NCBI GenBank assembly: GCA_905250115.1
Contig: CAJNOI010000068.1
Span: forward strand, 315,391-379,390
DNA: 64,000 nucleotides
Direction: 5' to 3'
Source: Adineta steineri
Lineage: Eukaryota; Rotifera; Eurotatoria; Adinetida; Adinetidae
A model generated the notes under the pieces. The model did not search any database and was not told the origin of the DNA. It saw nothing but the letters and a program-made list of their open reading frames with translations. Both the position numbers and the translations under genes were made by a program. Below, piece after piece: positions 24,189 through 36,103 of this stretch (positions are counted from its first letter, which is position 1; the number at the start of each line of letters is the position of its first letter).

Positions 24189-25330
24189 ATGTTAAATGTA
24201 ATATGTCGACGCGTATTGCCTTATGTATCACATCATTGTCGTAGATTTAATTCAACAAAATGGAATTCATCGATTCCTGGTGGAGATTCAGAATTGCGTG
24301 GTGATGGTGCTATTCGACGAAAACATCCACTTGGTTCTACTATTGAACAAACTTATGCTGGCGTTCTATCATTTCTTCGCCGAAATTATACGCGTGATTT
24401 GAGTAATGTTGACGTTGCCGTTACTGGAATTCCTCTTGATTTAGCGACCACTTATAGACCAGGTGCAAGATTCGGACCGAAAGGCATTCGAGAAGCATCT
24501 GCACAAGTAGCAAAACGAAAATCCTACCCTGAGGGAATCGATGTATTTGCAGATCTAGCTGTTGTTGACTACGGTGATTGTTGGCTCGATTTTGGTCAAC
24601 CTCATACAATACCACTTGCTATTGAAGCCCACGCGAGAGAAATTATTGATCAAAATGTCTTTCTTCTCTCGCTCGGTAATACGTTCTTTGAAGAAAAAAA
24701 AATTTCAATAAATTTATTTATAACTTAGGTGGTGATCACTACTCAACATATCCATTATTAAAAGCACATGTTTCCCGGCATGGCAAACCATTGTCTCTCA
24801 TTCAATTTGATGCACATTGTGATACATGGCCAAGTGACACACCACACAGTCTCAATCATGGTTCCATGTTCTATTATGCTGTACGCGAAGGTCTTATTGA
24901 TCCACAAACATCAATACAAATTGGTATTCGTACATTTAATGATGATTTTATGGGTGTAAAAATTCTTGATGCTGAATGGGTACATCAACATTCTATCGAT
25001 GATGTAGTTGATGAAATTAAGAATCGAGTCGGAAATAATGCAACTTATTTAACATTTGATATCGATTGTTTGGATCCATCATGTGCTCCTGGTACGGGTA
25101 CTCCAGTATGTGGAGGTCTAACAATGGCACAATCAATTGCTATTCTTCGTCGACTTCGTTCAATTAATTATGTTGGAATGGATATTGTTGAAGTATCTCC
25201 AGCATATGATCATTCTAATATAACGAGTCTAGCGGCAGCTACTATTGGCTTTCGACTTTTATGTTTACTTCGGGATAAAAAAATGATTGATAAATCATTT
25301 CCATTTGGAAATTATGAAGATAAAAAATAA
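24189..25330 (+). CDS. Agmatinase/guanidinobutyrase-type ureohydrolase, probably mitochondrial
   Basis: Exons 24189-24675 and 24729-25330 (53-bp intron) give 362 residues. The metal-binding motifs of the arginase fold are complete: GGDHYS (rebuilt across the intron), FDAHCDT, and TFDIDCLDPSCAPGTGTP. These ligate the two Mn ions that hydrolyse guanidino groups to urea plus amine. I chose the ATG at 24189 because the following residues (MLNVICRRVLPYVSHHCRRF) look like an Arg-rich mitochondrial presequence. An in-frame ATG at 24126 would add 21 hydrophobic residues. Agmatine (giving putrescine) is the usual substrate of mitochondrial animal homologues, but related guanidino acids are equally possible from motifs alone. 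Confidence 0.9.
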
Positions 25331-25674
25331 ATAAATATTACTGATTTTATAATATAACATGATCAATGTGATCAATTGAGGAGACAAGCGTGAATATTGT
25401 GTGTATTCAGTCACACCCTGATGTCTATCCTGCATAGTCCATCGAAACAGTAACACAGAATGAATTGCTACCATTATCAGTTTTTTTTGTAAATTCATCA
25501 GCATATAGTATATGAATGAGATTTCACATCTTACAGATAACTTTTTAGACGGTTTTTCTGAGCAATTGAAAAAAAGTATCCAAAATCTTGTGTAGATATT
25601 TTAAAACTTTTTACAAACAGACAACAGTAGAAAAAAATAGAATCAAATAAATGATACACGAACAAAAAATATAT
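25331..25674. other. Short intergenic region between convergent genes
   Basis: 3' flanks of the ureohydrolase and the GPCR; nothing distinctive apart from AT-rich polyadenylation-like sequence. The right part (from about 25590) belongs to the segmental duplication with 43105-44920. Confidence 0.4.
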
Positions 25675-27390
25675 TTAAGTGTGAGTATGACTTCTTTGAG
25701 TATTTGGAAATACTTGATTTGTATGTATACCACAAATAAGTTCTTTGAGAGAAACGATCAACTGCTTTCGAAATCTTTTTGATAAACAATAACAATAAAA
25801 TGAACTCTAAAAAAAGAAATATACGTTTTGAAAGTAAGAAAAAGACAATTTACTGCATATGGGCCGTACGAATAAGTAGAAGCAAATGAAGCAATTAGTT
25901 GTTCCACTGCTCGTCTATAAGTATCTTTAACTACATTTGATGTAACAATTAAGTAAATTGACCAGGCTGTATATGGACCATTGAAGACTAATACAGCAAA
26001 TATTTGAAATAATGCCATATTAATCGTTTGTTTTGTTAGAGAAGAAAGTGTTCTCGTTACACCGATAGTTTTCATATGTCGGACGGTGAGAAATCCAAAA
26101 ATAGAGATCACAATAATTGGAATAGTAGTGAAAATACCGAGATAGACAAAATAGCTGCGATACTGGACAAATATTGTATTTGTTGTGATACACATGGGAG
26201 TACCACCTACGATAACAAGATCTTGAAAGATGAAATAGGGTATCTCATGAAGAAACCAAAAACAAAGAGTACTAATTATTAAATATGGTGCTATTCGAAT
26301 ATTACTCTTTTGTCGTACAGCAACTGATGGAGAGGAACACATGAATGCATCAATAGATTGTAAGCAAATCAAAGTATATGTACTTTCATCAGTAATATCG
26401 GTAAAACCTAAGCGAGTTTTACACCATATTCGATTCATTAAAGTAAAATCTATTCGGAAACCTGTAGCAAGAATTCGAGTAGTAAGACCAGTAAGAAGAA
26501 CATAGAGATCAAGAAAAGTACGAACAAACATGTAAAGTGAACATGCATTGATTTTATAATTTCCAAGTTTGATGAAGAAAATTATATTAAGAATATTTCC
26601 TAATACACCACCGATCAATAGAATAAACCCTAAAATAAGACTTGGATATCGAAAAGCACTTTGAATTTGAAGAATTGCTAATGTAATGCTTGTATTATTG
26701 TTAGACGACATCGTCCCGTTCTTCGGAAATGCTTTTATCTAATGACTTAAAATGTTCGTGTCAAAAGATTTTCTTATTATTATACCAAATAGATAAAAAA
26801 AGTAGCTTTTTCTTTTGACTAGCAGTCAGCTGAATTAATCTTATGAGAAAAAAAAAGAATGACGTACAATTGTTTTTCTATTAAAGATTACAAAGACTAG
26901 AAGCACATATTTTTAAATAATTAAATTGGAATTTACAATGTAGCATTCAAGCCAGTGTTAAGATTTTTAATCTTTAAATAAAATGCAATTCTTCTAACAT
27001 ATTGGGCTAAAAAATATTTTATCAAACAGGTGAATAGCATATTAGATTTAACAATCGATAATTTTGACATGTCATAAAGTGATCTTCTTTCATTTTTTCC
27101 TCTGATCAAATTCACATATATATATATCACAACTCAAAGCGACTGCATCCATTAGTAACAGAAAATAGTAATGAATGACGTAGTTTGTATGGCTGGTAAA
27201 ATTATTATAAACATAATTCTTTATCTATTATAAGAACATTTACGTACGTACTTTAATCGAAATCATACTCACAAAAATCAGTGTCTTATCAGTCGTTTTG
27301 AATTATGAATTACTTGAGCTGACATAATCCACATTATTACCTTGAATAGAAGTTCTATTAAATTGTATTATTTATATATCTTGTAAAAAG
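25590..27390. repeat. Segmental duplication, copy A
   Basis: About 1.8 kb matching 43105-44920 in the same orientation, including the whole GPCR gene, its 3' flank (TTTAAAACTTTTTAC...) and more than 600 bp of upstream DNA (for example the GTTCTATTAAATTGTAT block). Noncoding parts are clearly diverged, so the duplication is not recent. Confidence 0.8.
25675..26711 (-). CDS. Rhodopsin-like GPCR (spliced, TM7 intron)
   Basis: Exons 26711-25854 and 25806-25675, with a 47-bp intron (GTAAAT...TTTAG), give 329 residues. Reading through the intron ends the frame early at 25758; splicing restores the TM7/helix-8 junction YGPYA|SSFYCYCLSKRFRKQL and a 43-residue second exon that aligns to the end with the paralogue at 43.2 kb. 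TM1 has GGVLGNILNI. The TM3 end reads SIDAFMCSS where a DRY motif would be, so the switch is altered (D-A-F). The short N-terminus begins MSSNNNTS with a sequon. Orphan peptide-receptor-like; ligand unknown. Confidence 0.85.
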
Positions 27391-27884
27391 TTTACGTATG
27401 CTTATCATATCCTGAAATAAGTACTATCTTATTTTAATGTTTTTTAGTATTTCTTAGACCTTAACAATGAAGATCAACATAAAAATAGAATAATTATTTA
27501 GCAATAAGAAAATAACAATATATTATTTTTGTGATCTATGTTGATAAATATCATAATAAAACTCTATTGTCTTATTTCTATTGTTGCTCTTTTATGCATA
27601 GGATAAAACATTTGTCAACTACTTGTCATTCATATAACTTGTTTCATTAACTAATTATATTCTTTCTTAGTGTCAAAAACACTTTCAATAATATTATTTA
27701 TTTTATTTATATTCATCATTACACCTTTACAAACGCTATTATATCAGAAAGTTGCACTATCCAGTATCACTATGCTATTGAATTCCATTCGAATAAAACA
27801 AAAATATGATCATTATAACAAGATACAACTAAATATTCTCATAAATATAATAGTATACCCATATAAATATTTTTTGCCACAAAA

Positions 27885-28135
27885 TGCGTCTGAAACGCTA
27901 AAGGTGAACGCGCTTGAACTTATCCCCAGTGAAACAAGCGAAGCGTTTAAACGCAATTTATTTCCGAAATCCGTACGAATGCATTCGTAATTTGACTTGC
28001 GTGTGAAACGCTAAAGGTAAACACGTCTGAAAGTATTCCCAGTAAAACAAACGAAGCGCTTAAAACTCCGATTTATGATGGAAACGCGTCCCCGGTAAAA
28101 TATTCCAAGCGTCTGAACGCGTTTCATATAAAATT
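27885..28135. repeat. GC-richer tandem duplication, period about 113 bp
   Basis: GAAACGCTAAAGGTGAACGCG ... CCAGTGAAACAAGCGAAGCG (27893-27949) recurs as GAAACGCTAAAGGTAAACACG ... CCAGTAAAACAAACGAAGCG (28006-28062). A third partial unit has GGAAACGCGTCCCCGG and GAACGCGTTTC. CpG-containing ACGCG words stand out sharply in this AT-rich stretch. Confidence 0.75.
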
Positions 28136-28161
28136 TTGAAAAATATATGATAACCTATCTC

Positions 28162-28267
28162 AGATTTGAACTGAATCGCCATCAACAACACTCTTCGTTA
28201 GTCTTAGCCTACTTGAGTGGTGACGATCAGAAATCGTTCATATACACCACCGAGCTATATTAGCTCC
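28162..28267 (-). repeat. tRNA-derived SINE-like or pseudo-tRNA sequence
   Basis: On the minus strand, TAGCTCGGTGGT (A-box-like, plus 28246-28257) is followed about 75 nt later by AGTTCAAATCT (B-box-like, plus 28162-28172). The acceptor and anticodon arms do not fold as a functional tRNA, so a tRNA-derived repeat or chance is likelier. Confidence 0.25.
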
Positions 28268-28495
28268 AAATGTTTTCTCATTCAAAATTTTAGTACTCAT
28301 GAAGCTGTAATATGTAGAAATTAATGTTTCATATCACTTAATATGAACAGTATTTATAATTATCTATTTAATATAAAGTTGTTCTTATAATATTATAAAA
28401 ATAATGTCAATAAAATTTATTATAATTATGAAAAAAAAAACATTAATTCAATAAAAGAATAGTTAATAGAAGTAGAATAATATATTTATCATCTA

Positions 28496-31400
28496 TTATT
28501 CTTCTGAGTTATCATCAAAACTTAAATCATCTAAATTAACTGTATCGTTTATCGTTCCATCACCATCAATACTTGAACAACATGAAATAGCATAATTTAA
28601 ACGTTCATACATAATTTCACTTGTCGAATAGGCAGGTAAGTCAATCGTAAAAAAACATGTATGTGATCCTAAAATTCATTCAATAAAATTAAAGATATAG
28701 TATTGTATGATTTCACTTACGTGGCAGTATTTTATCAACATTTTCATCTTCATATAGATCCAATTTAGTAATGGTAAACTTCGTATGAAAATCTTCATCT
28801 CGAGTTGGTAATGTACTTCTACCCCAAACAAATATTAAAAATAATTTTCTTTGTTCATCCGTAAACATTTCATTAAGTACTGTCCAGAATAATTCCATTG
28901 TCGATGAATCTTGACTATATTCACCACCATAATAAGTATTTCTTTTTAAAATTTCTATATCAATTCGTCCTTTTCCACATACTGCTTCTTCAAGTTCAGT
29001 AGGAGTAAATAAATTTAAATAATAAGATGGTATAATACTATATAATCCATCACGAATTAAATTTATTTGTCGATTAAATTCATTGAGACGATATTGTCGA
29101 TATAACGAACAATATTTTTTAAAATTCGATGCTGTTATAGAAATTTCTGAACCATTTGGAATAAGTTCATAACTTTGTCCAGATGAACTAACAACATCAA
29201 ATCGTAATTCACTCATAATACTACTAAATAATGTTTCCATATCGTTATCATTATCGTTATCCATTGATTTTATTTGTTCAATATTTTTTTCCATTTCATT
29301 AATCATTGTAAAACTTTGTGCATCAATTGCTTCAATATCTTCAATAGTAATTTGTTCTTTTAATAATTGTTTCCATAATAGTATTGGAAATTTTAAATCT
29401 AAATAATGTTTTTTACGTATTGCCATACCCATTAATTGTCCAATAAAACGATATTGTCTTTTAAATTTTTTTGGTATGGATTTATTTGGTGGAAATACAT
29501 TTGGAATCCAACAATCACGATTTAAACCACTATTTGTACGTCCATTTGGACATAAAATAAATAATGATAATCTTGTTGAACATATATCTAAACAAATACG
29601 TGTTATACTATCACGATAAGGTCCACCTGCATCAGTACTATGCATTCCAATATATTGTGCTTGCCATAATTGTTCATTTGATCGTCGAAATATTATATGA
29701 GCATTAGCATGTAATTGTTGATAGGCTTGATAAAAAAATGTACTTTCACTTTTTTCAATATCCGTACTTGCTTTAACAGTATCGAAATTAACAGTTTGAT
29801 AATCAGAACTATAAGTACCTTCGGTTTTCTCTAGAGATTCATGAAATAATTGTAATTTTGTTGATGATAATAGATAAAGTTTTATTGTTCGAATATAATC
29901 CGTTAGAGGACTTTGTCCTTGTGATAAACTAAAATCAACAATTGCAAGACTTTTTTCAACGAATTTATTTAATAGATAAATAAATTTTGCTCGATTTTGA
30001 ATAGAATCAGCAGGAATGTTTGATAATAATATATAATTCTTATAAAATATTGCATTTGGTTCAGATTCAGTTGGAAGACTTTCAATAAAACTAGAGAATG
30101 AATTATCATTTAATAATGAATTATTATTCATGAAATTAATTAATTCTTGATCAATAAGAGGATTAAAAATTTGATTCGATTTTATAAAATCATCTTGATT
30201 TAACTGATAATTATCACCTAAAATATTTTTTGATTGTGAAAGAAATATTTCAGGTAATGGTATTTGTTTTGTTGGGTCATTCCAAGCAATAATAACATCA
30301 ACTGTTGTAAATAAATTTTGAATATTTTCTGGTAATTTCATTTGAAATTCTTTTATTTGACTATTATCTTGTTTCTTCAATAATATAAATATAAAATCTA
30401 ATAACGAAATTTCAAGTTTCTTTTTCGAATAACTACTTATTGATAGTGTAGTCGATGATGATAATTCAATTAAAAATTGACAAAAAAATTGTTGAATTTG
30501 ATTATTTAATTTAATAGATTCACTTGTTTGTAATAATCTAGAAGAATATAAATATTATAGAATTCTGAGAAAACAATAGCTCGATGACTTACGTAGTAAA
30601 TAAATGAAGAATAGATATTTTAGCTTGATTTGTTGAAACTATTAAGAATAGATTAAAAATCAAATTAATTAACTGTTTCGGAAATAAAATTGAAATAATT
30701 AAATCTATTTGATGTTGTTTTATAATTGATTTATCAGTTATTAATTCCACAAAATGATCAAGAATTTTGAAAATAAAATTTAAATTTAATTGTTGTTGAT
30801 CACCACTAGAATTTGATTCTAATAAAGATGGTTTAAGTAAAAATTTAATTGAATGAATAATAAAATCTTTTTGTAAATGATATAATAATGGTGCTTGATT
30901 TTCTAAATCATTCTTATCAGTATGTTCAAGTAATTGTTTGATTTCAGTTTTAAGAATTGAATTAATTAATATATGTATTCGATTAAATTTCTCATTTTTA
31001 TTTATTTCCGAATAATCTAATAATTTTAATAATGATATAAGAAATGTATAATTACCAAATTTTTCTAATGGAAATAATAATGATGTACTATCATATGACC
31101 ATACTTTAAGCATATTTAGAATGGTATTACGTGCATAAATTATTGTTAATCCATGTTCACAAGCAATTCGTGATTGTAAAAATTGTTTTGATGAAATATT
31201 TTTATGTGAATAATCAATTGATTCATGAGGTTTTTTTCTTGCTTGTTTCTTTTGTTCAATATCAATTAATTGATAAATATTATCTTCATCTTCTGTTACC
31301 GATGTTTTATCACGAAGCCATTCATTAAAATTACTACGAATATCTAAATGTTGAACAGATTGTAAAAACCAATTTGGATTTAATTTATCTTTTGATTCAA

Positions 31401-34400
31401 TTATATTTTCATCAGATGATTGCTGTAAAGACATCGAATGAGAAAGGATATATTGAGCAATATTTTTTATTTGTTCATCGGTATTCAATTCGATATTTTT
31501 TAAAATTTCCGAATCAATCGATGGATCTAATTTTGTTAAAATATTCATATAACGTATTCGTATATTTTCCTGATCTTGTTTTATAAAATTAGATTTTTGT
31601 TCACGTAAAATTGTATTAATTGTTGAAATATTTATTGTTTTATTGTCGTCGATTACCGATTGTATCCATGATTTTTTATAACCCATTGCCATTAAACTTA
31701 ATCCAATAATTGAAGTAGGTACTGCAAGTAATGTTGATGATTGTAATTGATCAATTGATACTGCACGATTTAAATAAGTAATTGATTTTAATGATATTCG
31801 AAGTATTTCTTCATTTGTAGTATTTCCTGTAAAATCGCTTTCTCTAAATAATCTAATTCGATTTCTTTTAAGTTTTATATATTGATCATCACTGTTTTTC
31901 TTATCAATTTCTAATTTATTATTTACATAGATTTGAAGAGATTCTGGACGACCAATAATCGATAAACGAAAATATTCATTTCGAATAATAGATGAATGAC
32001 TTTCATGCTTTGTTCCATTTTCATCGAAACAAAGTTTACCATCAGATGTTAAAAGAATATCATTTTTAGAATTTAATGTTATTAATGCTAGTCTTTCATC
32101 TTTTAATGGCCAATTTGGAATACAAAGATTGAATACAAATGTAAATTTCGACCATACATCATCGGATTTATTTAGAACAAGATAAGATCGATTTCCATAT
32201 AATTCAACAGTTGAATAATCTTCATTTGTTTTAAAATATTTTGATTCATCCATATCTGCTTGTTTTTTCTTTTTTTCCCAAAGTTCGTCTGTACATGATG
32301 ATTCAATAAATGGAAGAAGTAATTCATCGGAAAATTCTTGTTGGTTTTTAGAAAATGTTATTATATTTACTTGTTTTCGATAGTCTTTTAATCTCTTAAA
32401 ATCACTAACAATATAGAATAGACTATAGTTGAATAGACGACGAATTTGTTCTTCAGATAGAGCATATTTCCATATTGCTAAATTTTTTATCTCACAAGCA
32501 GTTTTTGGTAAAATATGTATATTTAAGTTCTTAATTGTTTCCAATGAAAATGCATCGGGATATGTTCGACATTTATTGTTAATATAAACTTTTATTTGTC
32601 GTTTTTTTGCTAAGAAAATAATGACACATCGTAATTTCTCATCGATTTTTCTACAAATAATTTCCATTGAATCTAATGTAAATAAATTAATAATATCAAG
32701 TTTTTCATCGGTTGAAGTTAGTTGAACATCAAAACTAATTGTTAATGATGATGCTTCTGTATTATCTACAGATAAATCGAAACCATCGCTATCATCCGGT
32801 AGAATAACAGATTGATTATTTAAAGAAAATTTTGTTTCAAGATGATGTTCATTAACAAAATCACGTAGAATATTAATATCAGATTTCGTTTGTCTAGTAA
32901 GACAAGATTCCGTTTGATCATCACCAATAAGATATGCACTAAAAGGATAATCAACAGGTAAATTTTCTTTTGGAAGAGATTTAGGTAATAATATAGGTTT
33001 ATAACCATTTGGTAATGGACAATCTTTCATATCTTCTGGACTTAATATTAATTCACAACATCTTGATACTTCATTTTGCATACTAATAGCTGGATAATAT
33101 GTTGTCGTTGCTCCATTTGGTAATAAATCACATTTTGTTGATGAATATTTAACACATGTTTTATGTTGAAAAGCTATACCTAAAAGTTTTCCATTCAACC
33201 AATATTTAATATTAGTATTTTCTCCATCAATTTCGATACCACAACCACAAACATCATTTTCATTCCAACGAACATCATCAAATTGACTATAAAATCCTTG
33301 AGCATTGAATAAAACACCACGAGAACCATCATATGACCATGAATACATATCATCACCTACTCCACATCCACTAGTAGGTGTAAATCCATTTGTTGCCCAT
33401 CCAATTTGTAAAAGTCCAGCTTGTGGTAATCGAACACAATAATACCATTTTCCTTCACTTAATTGTAAATTATTAATAATAAATGTTGGAAATGATACTG
33501 TTGTATTCTCTCCATTCGGAACTATTCGTCCATGAAATCTATGTTTAATACCACATTCTTCAGTTACACTAACATCAGCTGTATTACGTGGAAATGGTAC
33601 AATAGTTATTTCATCAATTCCAATTCGTCCTTCTTTAAAATATTCCATTTCTCCTTCAAATACATACGGTCTCCATCCATTGTATGCTGTCCAAATATTC
33701 GTATCTAATTGATCTTGATTCATTTTCTCAACACTCCATATACTATATAATAAATCATCTTGATCATTTATTGATATTGAATGTTGTTGTTGTTGTTCTA
33801 CTAAATCTTGTTGTTCATTTTCAACTATTTTTTTAAATCTTTCACATGTATCTAAACTCAAACAATATTGTTGTAAATGTTGTTTATTAAATAAACGTAT
33901 ATCCGTCGGTTGTTGATTTGATATACAAAGTTGTGCAATAATCGATGCATATGGTTTTTCCATGAAAATTTCAATTAATTTCTTGTTATTCAATATATGA
34001 TATAGAACAGAAATACAATGACGTTTTATTTGTAATAACATTATGGATTCATTTGTTGATGTATCAATTTGAATAAAATATCCTAGTAGATCAAGTATTG
34101 AATCAAATGTATTTGGTAAATCAGATGGTGGAATATCGATTTTAAGTTGTAGTTTATTTATAGAAACGGATTCTGTTTGATTTGTTTGTAAATATTGAAT
34201 TAAATAAGGTGTTTCTGTATCATTAATATCAATAATTAATGCTAAGGAAGATTCATCATTTAATTTATCATTTGTTTCATTTATAACCACGGAACCTAAT
34301 CGATATGGTTCAATATATCCACCGAGAATATTTAATGATGCTAGAAGTTTATTCATTTGATTTAAGTCATTCCCTTCAATTGATTCGATGTTTAAATATG

Positions 34401-35695
34401 ATACAATAGTATTAAATATAATTTCTATTGCTATCGTTTTCCATGAAGATTCAATAGACATTATTGTACGATACATATAAATTAATTCTGCAATAATTTC
34501 TTGTGATAGAATATTTTCACCAATTGAATTTAAAGTATCATGTAAGAAAATTTCAATAAGATTTTTTGCTGTTTCATCCGCGTTATCGGATATTGATGGT
34601 ATTAAATAACGTAGAATTTTTATTGTAAGTAAACGAGTAATATTAGCTTGATGATGATTGTAAATATAAATTAATTGTTCAAGAAAAGGAATAGTTGCAC
34701 AAACGGATAGAACATATTTATAAAAATGCATACAACGAAGTAGAAGAACTAAATATTGATTTATATAGAGATTAATATCTGATTGATCTGTTTGAAGAAA
34801 CCATTTAATAGATATATCTTTTAAAGAATTATTAATTTGTATTTGGGAATCAGTCGATGAAATATTTTTTAATTCATTTAAAATTAATGTATTAAAAAGA
34901 AATCTTTGTTGTTGTTGTAAAAGTTGATTTGGTGTATCATGTAATTTTTCAATTTCAATATTTTCACATAATTTCATAAGAAATAATCGAAACCAATTAA
35001 ATGCGTTAAATTTCAATCCAATCGATGTAGTATTATCATTGGAATTATTAGCTAAACTAACAAATGATTGAAATAATATTTCAATTATTTGATGATTATA
35101 TATATGACAAATGTCTGTTGATTCATAAGATAAATTAAGTAAATAAAAAATAGTTTGTACGAAATGATTTGATTGTAAAGTAAATGATAAAACAAGTTTA
35201 ATAATTGAATAATAAGTCTTACTAATATCGTCTCGTAATTGATTATTTGATGCTAATATATCATTAAAATATGACCATTCTAAATCATTTTTTCTCATAT
35301 ATGGTAAATAAATTGATAGAGTTTTAAGACATTGATCATTATTATTGAGTTGAAGAATATTTTGAATAAATACTTTAATAAATCGATATGTAGTTAATCG
35401 AATTATAGCTCGTTCATGTTGTCGACAAAGACATTTTTCAAGTTCATCAATTTCTAATTGTTTTTCTTCGCTTGTTATTGATGCTGATATTTTATATAAA
35501 TCTCCATAGATAAAATTATCAATTGTTCGATTTAATAAACTATCATAATCAAGTTTTTGTTCGATACTATGTTTTTTTTCTAACATAAATCGTTTAAATC
35601 GTATACAAGCTTGAAATAAATGTCGAAGTAATTTAAAAACATATTTTGCTTTTGACCAATGTGAATGTTGCCGTTGAAAATGATTTGCTTTTTTT
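28496..35695 (-). CDS. Giant SPRY-UBA-HECT E3 ubiquitin ligase (5' end lost in gap)
   Basis: Exons 35695-30593 (open into the gap), 30537-28721 and 28668-28496, with 55- and 52-bp introns, give about 2,360 visible residues. Order from the N-terminal side: a helical armadillo-like region (about 35690-33700), a SPRY/B30.2 domain (about 33560-33170; KWYYCVRLPQAGLLQIGWAT, GVGDDMYSWSYDGSRG, YWLNGKLLGIAF), a LamG-like region, a UBA-like helix bundle (about 31720-31640; LSLMAMGYKKSWIQSVI), and a C-terminal HECT domain (about 29800-28496). The HECT catalytic cysteine is in SHTCFFTIDLPAYST, created by joining the last two exons. FVWGRSTLP and NTYYGGEY are HECT C-lobe/N-lobe motifs. HECT ligases take ubiquitin on this Cys and pass it to substrates. 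The size and SPRY suggest HERC1/HECTD4-type; which one is not resolved. Confidence 0.9.
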
Positions 35696-35795
35696 NNNNN
35701 NNNNNNNNNNNNNNNNNNNNNNNNNNNNNNNNNNNNNNNNNNNNNNNNNNNNNNNNNNNNNNNNNNNNNNNNNNNNNNNNNNNNNNNNNNNNNNN
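35696..35795. other. Assembly gap (100 N)
   Basis: Exactly 100 N. The missing GT32 body and the missing HECT N-terminus must both lie inside it, or the join is wrong. Confidence 0.95.
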
Positions 35796-36103
35796 ATTGT
35801 TCTACGAACAAAATTTTCAGCTATTGAATCATTATAATGTATATATTGATATGTGGGATTAAGACGAATAAATGAATTAGCAGCAATATTGACATCAGAT
35901 GAAGATTTTGATGTTTGAATTATATATTTTGGAATATTTGGAACATAAATAGGTATACCTGACCATTGAATAATTTCTAGTGAGTCTGTCCTAGAAATCG
36001 AATACCAATTAAACAATTGCCATAAGATAAATATCAACACTAAAATTTTACTTAATAATGATAATCGAAAAGGATTACGTCGTATTCGACGTAATCTTAC
36101 CAT
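35796..36103 (-). CDS. GT32 (OCH1-like) glycosyltransferase, N-terminal part only
   Basis: 102 residues before the frame enters the gap. The protein starts MVRLRRIRRNPFRLSLL and then has one hydrophobic helix (KILVLIFILWQLF), a type II Golgi membrane anchor. A family start motif IPKYIIQTSKSS and SFIRLNPTYQYIHYND follow, matching the first strands of the glycosyltransferase-32/DXD family that transfers mannose or related sugars from nucleotide donors. The DXD catalytic motif is beyond the gap. The reading direction is into the gap, as is the upstream part of the HECT gene. Confidence 0.7.

Larger units (their letters stand above)
26712..28495. other. Intergenic, AT-rich, with a GC-richer tandem repeat patch
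   Basis: 26712-27390 is the upstream half of the segmental duplication. 27885-28135 is a GC-richer tandem repeat. 28162-28267 has tRNA-like A and B boxes. No gene supported. Confidence 0.5.

Noticed and set aside
27670..27990. 106-codon frame beginning with a hydrophobic stretch
   Set aside because: Runs into the GC-rich tandem patch; no family signal; compositionally random AT-rich start.
35796..35811. HECT ligase N-terminus read across the gap (M-F-V-E-Q)
   Set aside because: These bases belong to the GT32 gene in another frame; reading through N is meaningless.
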